Assembly (NCBI GenBank): GCA_003022655.1
Contig: PXSX01000365.1
Coordinates: forward strand, 1,776 to 6,870
Direction of reading: 5' to 3'
Length of the DNA: 5,095 nt
Source of the DNA: Bacteroidetes bacterium QH_1_64_81
GTDB lineage: Bacteria; Bacteroidota; Rhodothermia; Rhodothermales; Salinibacteraceae
The notes under the pieces were generated by a model. The model saw only the letters and a list, made by a program, of their open reading frames with translations, ran no database searches and was not told the origin of the DNA. Positions within the stretch are counted from its first letter, which is position 1; every line of letters starts with the position of its first letter. Made by a program: the position numbers and the translations under genes. Below, piece by piece: positions 1 through 5,095 of the stretch.

Positions 1-72
1 GCGGGGAACATCGCTTGCGGAGCGTGCTCGCCGTCGGGAGGAGAGACACGCGAATTTTATGCCCACTCGCTT

Positions 73-1023
73 CTACTCCCGTTTGCTCGAAATGGACTCG
101 GCCTCGATGAAAATATACCGGATGCTGGGGTGGTTTTCACGGATGGTCCGTTCGAGCCGATCGATGGCGGCCTCCACACCATCGGCCTTGAGCCCGTCGC
201 GGAACTGCAGGTTTATGTTAAGGAGAAGCGAGTGTGGGCCCATGTGCATCGTGAGCAGGCGCCCAACGGCCGTGACGTCCGGGTCCTCCTCGGCAAGTTG
301 ATGAATGCCCTCGCGCATCTCCGGGGTAGCGGCCTCGCCGATCAGGAGCTTCTTGCTCTCCCAGATGAGAAATGCGGCCACGCCGCAGAGGATGAGGCCG
401 ATGACGATGGAGGCCACACCGTCGAGGACCGGCATGTGCAGGGCACTGGCGAGGTGGACGCCGACCAGGGCCACGACGAGTCCGGAGATGGCGGCGGTGT
501 CTTCGAACAAGACCGTGAAGGTCGTGGGGTCCTTGCTCGTCACGATGGCCTCAAAGAACGGCGTGTCTCCGCGCTGCTTGTTAAATTCCTGCACCGCCGT
601 CCGCAGCGCGAAGGCCTCGAACACGATGGCCGCCCCGAGCACGATCGTGTTGAGGGTGAGGCCGCCAATCGTGACGCCGAGGATCGTGGCGGTGTCCGGT
701 CCCGCGTGACCGGGATCGAGCGTGTGGAGGATGCCTTCGTAGAGCGAGATGCCGCCCCCGAGCCCGAAGATGAGGACCGCCACGACGAGGGTGTAGAAGT
801 AGAGCGACTTGCCGTGGCCGTAGGGATGCTGCTCGTCGGGCGGGCGCTTGCTGCGACGAATGCCGAGCAGGAGCAGGCCCCCGTTGCCGGTGTCGACGAG
901 GGAGTGGATGCCCTCGGCCAGCATGGCGGAGCTGCCGCTCACGGCGGCGCCGAGAAACTTGGTGACGGCGATGGCAAAGTTTCCGAGGATGGCGGCGTAG
1001 ATCGCCTTTTTCGACGAAGCCAT
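73..1023 (-). CDS. CDF-family cation transporter, SLC30A9/ZnT9-like
   Basis: A 316-residue inner-membrane cation diffusion facilitator, expected to export a divalent metal such as Zn2+ (Mn2+, Co2+ or Fe2+ are possible) by proton antiport. Six membrane segments are visible at about residues 8-28, 32-54, 74-95, 113-137, 169-190 and 201-221, followed by a cytoplasmic domain from about 233. TM2 carries the metal-site HxxxD (H40, D44), the 2-3 loop has HPYGHGK (66-72), and TM6 has D201. TM5 reads FEDTAA (E174, D175) instead of the usual HxxxD or DxxxD, which I recall as typical of the ZnT9 subgroup. I chose the ATG at 1023 (MASSKK) because the 55 codons upstream in this frame are low-complexity Pro/Ser/His sequence derived from the repeat region and do not look coding. 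No Shine-Dalgarno is visible before it. Length is normal for the family and the frame is intact. The family is certain; the metal is not. Confidence 0.93.
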   Translation of the reverse strand: MASSKKAIYAAILGNFAIAVTKFLGAAVSGSSAMLAEGIHSLVDTGNGGLLLLGIRRSKRPPDEQHPYGHGKSLYFYTLVVAVLIFGLGGGISLYEGILHTLDPGHAGPDTATILGVTIGGLTLNTIVLGAAIVFEAFALRTAVQEFNKQRGDTPFFEAIVTSKDPTTFTVLFEDTAAISGLVVALVGVHLASALHMPVLDGVASIVIGLILCGVAAFLIWESKKLLIGEAATPEMREGIHQLAEEDPDVTAVGRLLTMHMGPHSLLLNINLQFRDGLKADGVEAAIDRLERTIRENHPSIRYIFIEAESISSKRE

Positions 1024-1082
1024 GTTTGTCTGTGTGTGGGCGTGTTTGCGTGTGGGAGAGGGAGCGTAGGAGGGGAGAGCGT

Positions 1083-1104
1083 GGGGGTAGAGGGTGCGGG
1101 AGGG
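1083..1104 (+). other. G-quadruplex motif in tandem copy 1
   Basis: Four G-runs on the plus strand at 1083-1087, 1092-1094, 1098-1100 and 1102-1104 are separated by loops of 4, 3 and 1 bases. This satisfies the standard G3+N1-7 pattern. The G-rich strand is the template strand for the CDF gene, so a folded structure would affect DNA opening or polymerase passage, not the mRNA. Folding is inferred from the pattern only. Confidence 0.6.
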
Positions 1105-1126
1105 AAAGTGAAGGAGGGGAGAGTGT

Positions 1127-1150
1127 GGGAGGAAAGGGTATGGGGGTGGG
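1127..1150 (+). other. G-quadruplex motif in tandem copy 2
   Basis: G-runs on the plus strand at 1127-1129, 1136-1138, 1142-1146 and 1148-1150 have loops of 6, 3 and 1 bases. This is the counterpart of the motif in copy 1. It is retained although the sequence between the G-runs has diverged, so each repeat unit carries one complete motif. Confidence 0.6.
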
Positions 1151-1173
1151 AGAGTGAAGGCGAAACGCTGAAA

Positions 1174-1200
1174 CTCCCGCGCTCCCACACCCCTACGCTC
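1174..1200 (-). repeat. Inverted, diverged copy of the leader repeat motif
   Basis: Read on the minus strand this segment begins GAGCGTAGGGGT and ends GCGGGAG. It closely resembles plus-strand 1077-1102, which begins GAGCGTGGGGGT and also ends GCGGGAG. The two are therefore imperfect inverted repeats about 70 bp apart and could form a long-range stem, or may simply be repeat copies in opposite orientations. It lies between the CDGSH remnant and the CDF gene. There is no T-tract after it that would make it an intrinsic terminator. Confidence 0.5.
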
Positions 1201-1257
1201 TACATCTGGTTCGCAGGAGGCACTCCGTATGGATTCGGCACATCGACGGAAGGTCGA

Positions 1258-1613
1258 TCAGCCCGTCTCGAATCCGACCTCCGCGTGGCTCCCATCGCAG
1301 AAGGGCTTGCTTTCGGAGGCGCCGCAGCGGCAGAGTGCGCCCCCGGTGCCCCGCGACGGTCTCCTCATCGGCGGCCTCAATCGTGACGGGCCCCTCCACC
1401 ACGAACGGTCCGTCCTCGGTGGAGAGGGGCTTGTTGCCGGACCGGCCGCAGCGACAGAGCGCCATGCGCGTGTCGGTGAGCAACGTGTCGCCGTCGCCAT
1501 CGAGCAGTTCGGCGTTGCCATGAACGAGAACAGGCTTGGGCGTGGATGCAGCGCTCCTGGTCCCAGGTGACGGTGATCTCGTCGCCCTCGTAGGTGTAGA
1601 CATTGGTGTTCAT
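1258..1613 (-). pseudogene. Decayed 4Fe-4S / double-CDGSH iron-sulfur protein
   Basis: Recognisable pieces of one gene lie in three frames. (1) 1613-1530 encodes MNTNVYTYEGDEITVTWDQ and then ERCIHAQAC, the start of a divergent mono-cluster ferredoxin domain (Fer4_19 type) with its first two cysteines. (2) From about 1534, in another frame, comes PVLVHGN followed by ALCRCGRSGNKP, the first half of a CDGSH domain. It jumps in frame at about 1427 to STEDGPFVVEGPVTIEA, the start of a second CDGSH domain. (3) After another frame change at the five-base run 1340-1344, 1338-1258 encodes ALCRCGASESKPFCDGSH and then AEVGFETG and stop, a complete C-x-C...CDGSH 2Fe-2S ligand set. Family members I recall have ferredoxin + CDGSH + CDGSH in about 200 residues; only about 117 codons remain. 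The rest of the ferredoxin domain and the Cys/His half of the first CDGSH are missing. The final frameshift alone could be a sequencing error, but the two deletions could not. ATG at 1613 is the apparent original start. Confidence 0.82.
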
Positions 1614-1644
1614 AGTAGAGGGGGGTGTGAAGGAGAGGAAAAGA

Positions 1645-1671
1645 ACCGCCGTTGGTACGGGGGACGGCGGT
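1645..1671 (-). terminator. Intrinsic terminator of the ABC/membrane operon
   Basis: A perfect 8-bp stem (ACCGCCGT at 1645-1652 pairing with ACGGCGGT at 1664-1671) encloses an 11-base loop. On the minus strand it is followed at once by TCTTTTCC. It lies 38 bases past the ABC stop codon and 31 bases before the CDGSH remnant start, so it separates the two transcription units. Confidence 0.7.
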
Positions 1672-1709
1672 GCGCGTTCGGTGGACGCCGAGCCGCGCTG
1701 TCGGAACGC

Positions 1710-2402
1710 TCAGTCGCCCTTCTGAGACGCGCCTTGGAGATAGCCCATTTGTACAAGCTGGTCGTGGAGGGAGGCCGTCCCGTCGAGCGGATAGCACTGC
1801 TTCTGCCACAGCACGTACGCGTTGTCGGCAAGGGGCGTGACGTGTTGGTGATAATGGTCGGTAAGGAGGACGCCAATACCCCGCGCCGCGGCGCGTTCAA
1901 TCCGCTCTCCAATGGCGTCGATGAGAAGGGGTTCGACGCCGGTGAAGGGTTCATCGAGCAGCACGTAGTCGCGGTCCAGTCCTAGCACGATTGCCACTTC
2001 CAGCAGCCGTCGTTCTCCGCCCGACAGTGTGCGCACCGGTTGGCCCGCACGGTCCGACAGCCGATCCGGCACCTGCGACGGGGCGAGGGCTGCGCTCCGG
2101 ACGAGCGTCTGCACTGTTACGTCAGCGGGCAGCATCGAGTCCTGTGGCAGGTAGGCGAGACGTGCGTACCGGGTCCGTTTGGAGGGCTTGTGCAAGCGAT
2201 TGCCGTCGATGATTGTGATGCCACTGTTCGGCTGAAGCTGACCGCTAGCAATTTTCAGGAGCGTGGTCTTGCCACTGCCATTGCGCCCAAAGAGGGCCGT
2301 CACCTGTCCGGCCTGCGCCTTCAGGTGCGCTCCCTGGAGGATGGCGAGGGAAGGGACGCGGTAGAACACCCCGTCCACGATGAGGGCGTCGGTCTCGTCC
2401 AC
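1710..2402 (-). CDS. ABC transporter ATP-binding protein
   Basis: An intact 230-residue nucleotide-binding subunit that would hydrolyse ATP at the cytoplasmic face of a membrane partner. All motifs are present: Walker A GRNGSGKT (39-46), Q-loop glutamine Q87 in YLPQD, signature LSGGE (126-130), Walker B YVLLDE (146-151, D150 and catalytic E151), and the switch histidine H183 in LLTDHY. The C-terminal pattern, with TDHY followed by ADNAYVL and a last segment ending in QMGYL, resembles a group of lone short ABC ATPases I recall from Bacteroidota whose substrate is not established. I chose the GTG at 2402 because it starts 10 bases after the upstream membrane gene's stop, the ABC fold begins immediately (ALIVDGVFYRV), and the residues encoded further upstream are an out-of-frame reading of that membrane gene. 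No conventional permease is encoded nearby, so the only visible partner is the small membrane protein. The unit ends at the terminator at 1645-1671. Export, import or a regulatory role cannot be decided from sequence. Confidence 0.93.
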   Translation of the reverse strand: MDETDALIVDGVFYRVPSLAILQGAHLKAQAGQVTALFGRNGSGKTTLLKIASGQLQPNSGITIIDGNRLHKPSKRTRYARLAYLPQDSMLPADVTVQTLVRSAALAPSQVPDRLSDRAGQPVRTLSGGERRLLEVAIVLGLDRDYVLLDEPFTGVEPLLIDAIGERIERAAARGIGVLLTDHYHQHVTPLADNAYVLWQKQCYPLDGTASLHDQLVQMGYLQGASQKGD

Positions 2403-2412
2403 GGCCGCGGGG

Positions 2413-2694
2413 CTACAGGGCGAGAAAGAAAATGAGGCTGAATCCTTGCGTGGCGACAAACAGCCCCCCCAACAGTGCGAAGGGCGGCCAGCGCAAGTTG
2501 TCGTAGAGCACCCACAGGTTCCGCTGCTCGAAGCGGCGGTAGAGCAGAGCAAGGGCCACAGCACTCCCGCCGAACACGATCGTCTGTGGACTGGAGAAGG
2601 CGTAGTCGATTCCAAAAATGTACGCGGCCCCGAGTGTGGCGCCGAGCAGAACCGTCAACAGGGCGAGGTACCGCCGGAGAAGGTACAGGAGCAT
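2413..2694 (-). CDS. Small three-TM membrane protein paired with the ABC ATPase
   Basis: A 93-residue hydrophobic protein that I do not recognise as a named family. Membrane segments are predicted at about residues 8-28 (YLALLTVLLGATLGAAYIFG), 37-52 and 70-93. A polar, aromatic loop of about 20 residues with RRFEQRNLW followed by VLYDNLRWP lies between the second and third. The positive charges at the N-terminus (LLRRY) and after TM2 place the N-terminus and this loop in the cytoplasm. That loop is a plausible contact for the ATPase encoded 10 bases downstream. The ATG at 2694 is preferred; an in-frame GTG at 2709 would add five residues. It is much too small to be a usual six-TM permease half, although a homo-oligomer could form one. 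The close spacing and shared strand argue for co-transcription and a shared complex, which is inference. There is no signal peptide apart from TM1. Confidence 0.75.
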   Translation of the reverse strand: MLLYLLRRYLALLTVLLGATLGAAYIFGIDYAFSSPQTIVFGGSAVALALLYRRFEQRNLWVLYDNLRWPPFALLGGLFVATQGFSLIFFLAL

Positions 2695-2793
2695 CGGCAG
2701 GCAAGGCACCCTCGAAGGGACATCCAGAATTAAGCGGAGCGCGGTCCGTACCTCCTCCGGGCCGGGCCGCCTGGCCGTCGGCGGTTTGCTCTA

Positions 2794-3626
2794 TCAGGAT
2801 TCGTCGCGGAGGGACGCGGCGAGGGTTTCTCCAGTCTCCAGTCCATTCCGGACCGCGGCGTGCAGGCGCGGGTCGCCGGCCACCCAGTCGCCCGTCACGT
2901 ACACCCCGTCGCGGGCAGCAGCCCGCACCGCCTCCTCCCGAACACCCTCCTCCGGCAGCGCGTACCGCCACCCCTGATGATCGGTCCAGTCGGGATTGGC
3001 CAGGCGCTGGTCGTTCATGATCGTCGCGGCGTGGCGCGCGAGGTCGGCGACGTTTTGCTGGGGCGGATCATCGTACCGCGCGGTCGACCATCCCGGGCTC
3101 GCCTGCACGACGAGGACCGTCTCGCCGTTCGGCACGTGTCCCGGCTTGCACTCTTCGCGCCCGATCCAGCCGACCTCGTGCTCCTTGTCGGCATTCACCA
3201 GCGCGTAGTAGGGCGCGTCGATTTCGAAGCTGTATCCCAGGACAGCGGTCCAGACCGTTCGGCAGTCGACCTCAGCGGCGGCGTTGCCCAGACGGTCGAC
3301 GGCATCGATCCCGGTCTCGCGGAGAAGATCGGCGGTCTGAGGCGCCGGGGGGTTTACCAGGAGGGCGTCGAAGGGGCCATGCGTGGTGCCGTCGGCGTCG
3401 GCAACCTGCCAGCCGCCGTCGTGGCGGAGGTCGACGATGCGCGTCTCGCGCTCGACTGTCGCGCCCGTCGCTCCGAAGAGGTGCTTGGCCAATCGCGTGA
3501 TGCCGTCCGCGTACGTCCACCGCCGCGCGTCCCCATGATCTCGGCATTTGGGAGCGCGTGGTCGATGATGTACGTGGCGGCCGCAGCACCGGCCCCCGCG
3601 CCGATCACGCCCAGTCTGGCAGTCAT
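2794..3626 (-). pseudogene. Renalase-like NAD(P)/FAD amine oxidoreductase, internally deleted
   Basis: Two parts of one flavoprotein lie in different frames. The N-terminal part (3626 to about 3537) reads MTARLGVIGAGAGAAAATYI and ends DHALPNAEI, the FAD-binding beta-alpha-beta with GxGxxxA. The second part (about 3531-2794) is in a different frame, begins DARRWTYADGITRLAKHLFG and runs about 245 codons to the stop. It keeps the C-terminal flavin motif YVTGDW followed by RLHAAVRNGLETGE. About 75 residues expected between them, including the acidic end of beta-2 and the family's GGR-type region, are absent, and the frame changes at the join (about 3530-3540). Intact relatives that I recall in halophilic archaea and Salinibacter are about 340-350 residues; this one totals about 275. 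The start codon abuts the IS630 insertion, which also cuts the gene from its native promoter. A TTG at 3492 could in principle start a 232-residue C-terminal fragment, but this lacks the nucleotide-binding fold. Confidence 0.85.
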
Positions 3627-3627
3627 A

Positions 3628-3650
3628 AGTAGGACAGTAAAAATACGTTA
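3628..3650. repeat. IS630 terminal inverted repeat, left
   Basis: It begins AGTAGGACAGTAAAAA and matches the reverse complement of 4753-4775 at 18 of 23 positions. It is preceded by the TA duplication at 3626-3627. The transposase stop codon lies 4 bases inside it. Confidence 0.85.
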
Positions 3651-3653
3651 GTT

Positions 3654-4691
3654 TTAGTAGAGACCTGCCGTCCGGAGCGTCTTCTCTCCTGAAAGGTCGT
3701 CGAAATACTGCTGGCAGCTCTCCAGAAGCGCCTCAAGGCTCCGCTCCAGACACGCTGCAACCTGCTCTTTGAGTTCCCTCCACAGATCTTCCATTGGATT
3801 GGTCTCCGGGGACCTGACCGGAAGCAGGTACGTCTCGATCCGGTCTTGATCCCCGAGCCACCGGCGGACTTTCTGGGAGGTGTGCCACGTGGCCTGATCC
3901 CAAACCAGAATCACCTGTCCGACCGTCCTCTGGAGCAAGGACTTCAAATGCTCGATCGTGTAGTCCGACCGGCCTTTCTTGTAGGCTTCAATGCAGGTCC
4001 GCCCGGAAGTCAAGTCAAGCGTGCCGTAGAGCGTAAAGTCTTCATTGCCGTCTGGTACCATGACGGGCCGCTGCTGGCCGACCGGTTGCCATTGCCTGCG
4101 CAGCGGTGGAAATCGTTTGACTTCCGTCTCGTCTTCGATCAGCACCGTAACATTGGGACCAGCCTCTCCTACCGCCTCTACGATGGCCTGAATCCGCTCT
4201 CGGTAGGCCTCCGGATCAACCGGAGGAAGCTTCCGTCGGGGGCGCGTCCAGCTGTACTCCAAGCGAGAAAGCGCGTCGCGAACCGTCTCTGGATGAACGT
4301 CAACCCCGAGCTTCTGGTCAAGGTATTCTGCAATCCGATCGGTGGTCCAGCGCGTGGCGTTTTCTCCCTCGTCGGTCGGATTTCCTTCCGGATTCCCTTC
4401 CAAGAGGGTCTCGATTTCCTCTTCGACCTCTTCGGTGATTTTCTTCGGGCGTCCGTCCCGCTCTCGGTCATACAGGCCCGAAGGCCCTTCCTCGTCGAAC
4501 CGATCCATCCACTTGTAGACCATTGGGCCGGTCACGTCGTGAATCTCGGCAATCTTTGGGGCCGAGTAGCCTCGACTACTCAGCAAAATGATGTGAGCTC
4601 GGACCGACACCCGGCCCACGTCCTGGCGTTTCATGCGCTTCAGTTGGTCGTGCTCTTCGTCGGTCAGCTCGCGAACGGTTCGGTGGGACAT
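3654..4691 (-). CDS. IS630-family DDE transposase
   Basis: A 345-residue, uninterrupted cut-and-paste transposase. The N-terminal half (about 5-150) is DNA-binding, with a helix-turn-helix at about 42-62 (YSAPKIAEIHDVTGPMVYKW), the typical GLYDRERDGRPKKI linker (73-85), and a second winged-helix-like part around TDRIAEYLDQ. The C-terminal DDE_3 catalytic domain has D187 in VLIEDETEV, D265 in LVWDQATWH and E301 in SPETNPMEDLW, so 35 residues separate the last two acids, close to family spacing. The ATG at 4691 gives MSHRTVRELT; an in-frame GTG at 4703 would add four residues. The gene fills the element, stopping just inside the left inverted repeat. It is transcribed toward the flavoprotein remnant, whose ATG lies only 27 bases beyond the transposase stop, so read-through is likely. 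Confidence 0.95.
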   Translation of the reverse strand: MSHRTVRELTDEEHDQLKRMKRQDVGRVSVRAHIILLSSRGYSAPKIAEIHDVTGPMVYKWMDRFDEEGPSGLYDRERDGRPKKITEEVEEEIETLLEGNPEGNPTDEGENATRWTTDRIAEYLDQKLGVDVHPETVRDALSRLEYSWTRPRRKLPPVDPEAYRERIQAIVEAVGEAGPNVTVLIEDETEVKRFPPLRRQWQPVGQQRPVMVPDGNEDFTLYGTLDLTSGRTCIEAYKKGRSDYTIEHLKSLLQRTVGQVILVWDQATWHTSQKVRRWLGDQDRIETYLLPVRSPETNPMEDLWRELKEQVAACLERSLEALLESCQQYFDDLSGEKTLRTAGLY

Positions 4692-4752
4692 AACAGAGGA
4701 CACAGCAATGGAAGGGACAGAAAGTTCGCCCCACTACATCGCCGAATAGCCA

Positions 4753-4775
4753 TAATGTTCTTTCACTGACCTACT
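4753..4775. repeat. IS630 terminal inverted repeat, right
   Basis: Read on the minus strand it begins AGTAGGTCAGTGAAAG and pairs with the left end at 18 of 23 positions. The flanking TA is at 4776-4777. This end lies upstream of the transposase gene and probably carries its promoter, though I cannot point to clear promoter boxes. Confidence 0.85.
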
Positions 4776-4777
4776 TA

Positions 4778-4849
4778 TTTCTGCGTTGGGAGAATGCATC
4801 AGGGAGAATGCGGGCCGGGGACGGTTCGCCGCGGCCATCGTGCAGGTAG
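4778..4849. other. Intergenic stretch, former upstream region of the flavoprotein gene
   Basis: Before the IS inserted, this sequence joined directly to the ATG of the flavoprotein gene, so the native promoter should lie here or just beyond. It contains a short direct repeat, GGGAGAATGC, at 4788-4797 and 4802-4811 (14-base period). No convincing promoter or terminator is visible. Confidence 0.4.
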
Positions 4850-5092
4850 TCACAGCAAGGAGGTCACGTCACTGAGTGTCAAGGCCCAGCCGTGACGACT
4901 CGGAAATACCTCCATTCTGCCCTCCTTGCGGTGGCGAGGCGTAATTCCTGACAAGATATTGGCAACGGTGTGCAAGCGAACCGGTTGGATGTCATCTCTC
5001 GTGGGGGAGAGGATTATGTCCGCTCCGACACAGAACCGTGTCATTTCAAACTCGTCGTCTCGTTGGGACTCTCCACGCTCTATGAACGTCAC
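4850..5092 (-). CDS. Hypothetical protein, possibly 5'-partial
   Basis: An open frame of 80 codons from a GTG at 5092, still open at the window edge, with a first ATG at 5044 (64 codons, MTRFCVGADI). I recognise no family. It has a plausible soluble composition with alternating hydrophobic stretches (CVGADIILS, LHTVANILSGI) and no membrane segment. Codon choice includes ATA, AGA and TTG and is less GC-biased at third positions than in the neighbouring genes. It may therefore be a recently acquired or orphan gene, or not a gene at all. Its stop lies 73 bases before the IS. Confidence 0.3.
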   Translation of the reverse strand: MTFIERGESQRDDEFEMTRFCVGADIILSPTRDDIQPVRLHTVANILSGITPRHRKEGRMEVFPSRHGWALTLSDVTSLL

Positions 5093-5095
5093 CGG

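Larger units (their letters stand above)
1047..1165. repeat. G/A-rich imperfect tandem repeat in the CDF leader
   Basis: A purine-rich tract on the plus strand (pyrimidine-rich in a minus-strand transcript) lies just upstream of the CDF start codon. It holds two imperfect head-to-tail copies, at 1068-1111 (44 bp) and 1112-1157 (46 bp). Both begin AGGAGGGGAGAG, share a central AGGGT and end in AGTGA; the first few bases of the unit start again at 1158. Related fragments such as GAGCGTAGG (1062-1070) lie just before copy 1. An mRNA starting upstream of it would have a C/U-rich 5' leader with little secondary structure. Function is unknown: it may be a low-complexity intergenic repeat or part of the CDF promoter region. 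Confidence 0.75.
3628..4775 (-). mobile_element. Complete IS630-family insertion sequence (1148 bp)
   Basis: The element is bounded by imperfect 23-bp terminal inverted repeats and flanked on both sides by TA (3626-3627 and 4776-4777), the target duplicated by IS630/Tc1-mariner elements. It holds a single transposase gene on the minus strand. Base composition is visibly less GC-rich than that of the neighbouring genes, consistent with acquisition. Both ends and the transposase appear intact, so it could be mobile. Confidence 0.9.

Noticed and set aside
1024..1188. 55-codon N-terminal extension of the CDF protein
   Set aside because: It encodes Pro/Ser/His-rich low-complexity sequence from the purine repeat; homologous CDF proteins start close to MASSKK.
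130..1386. Long plus-strand open frame (418 codons) opposite the CDF gene
   Set aside because: It is antisense to a clear CDF transporter, has a low-complexity Glu/Gly/Asp/Arg composition typical of shadow frames in GC-rich DNA, and shows no recognisable domain.
2752..2760. GGAGGAGG on the minus strand resembling a Shine-Dalgarno site
   Set aside because: No start codon lies at a suitable distance; the membrane gene's start is about 60 bases further on.
2767..2784. 5-bp stem followed by TTT on the plus strand as a possible terminator
   Set aside because: It is short, has a weak T-tract and points opposite to all genes.
2860..3651. Plus-strand open frame (263 codons) opposite the flavoprotein remnant
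   Set aside because: It is a shadow of the minus-strand gene, which has clear family motifs.
3846..4769. Plus-strand open frame (307 codons) inside the IS
   Set aside because: It is antisense to the intact DDE transposase and has no recognisable motifs.
4778..4838. Short minus-strand frame from ATG 4838 that, without the IS, would end in TGA overlapping the flavoprotein ATG
   Set aside because: It is only 21 codons with no recognisable content, so the ATGA-type overlap is probably chance.
4855..4929. Perfect 9-bp inverted repeat GCAAGGAGG / CCTCCTTGC with a 57-base spacer
   Set aside because: It is short and widely spaced with no supporting context; a match of this size is not surprising by chance.

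Overview
High-GC bacterial DNA in which every supportable gene lies on the minus strand. The gene set (ZnT9-like cation transporter, CDGSH iron-sulfur protein, lone ABC ATPase with a very small membrane partner, renalase-like flavoprotein, IS630 element) and the lack of clear Shine-Dalgarno sites suggest a Bacteroidota/Rhodothermota-type organism, possibly a halophile such as Salinibacter. That placement is inference from protein resemblance and was not searched.

Layout in the direction of transcription (right to left). 5095-4778: a less GC-rich stretch with one weak open frame running off the window. 4775-3628: a complete IS630-family insertion sequence with an apparently intact DDE transposase, matching imperfect terminal inverted repeats and a duplicated TA target. 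3626-2794: a renalase-like FAD amine oxidoreductase. The IS sits exactly in the TATG of its start codon, and the gene also has an internal deletion with a frame change, so it is a pseudogene. 2694-2413 and 2402-1710: a tightly spaced two-gene unit of a 93-residue membrane protein and an intact ABC ATPase, closed by a good intrinsic terminator at 1645-1671. 1613-1258: the remnant of a 4Fe-4S plus double-CDGSH protein with at least three lesions. 1200-1047: an unusual G/A-rich leader region with two imperfect tandem repeats of about 45 bp, each carrying a G-quadruplex motif, plus an inverted partner. 1023-73: an intact CDF (SLC30A9/ZnT9-like) cation transporter. 72-1: nothing recognised.

The most informative reading is of an eroding region. 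Two iron- or flavin-dependent redox genes are broken by internal deletions, one with an IS at its start codon, while the ABC/membrane unit and the cation transporter between and beside them remain intact. The least understood items are the ABC ATPase with its tiny membrane partner and the G4-bearing repeats ahead of the CDF gene. I see no new defence or mobile system beyond these.
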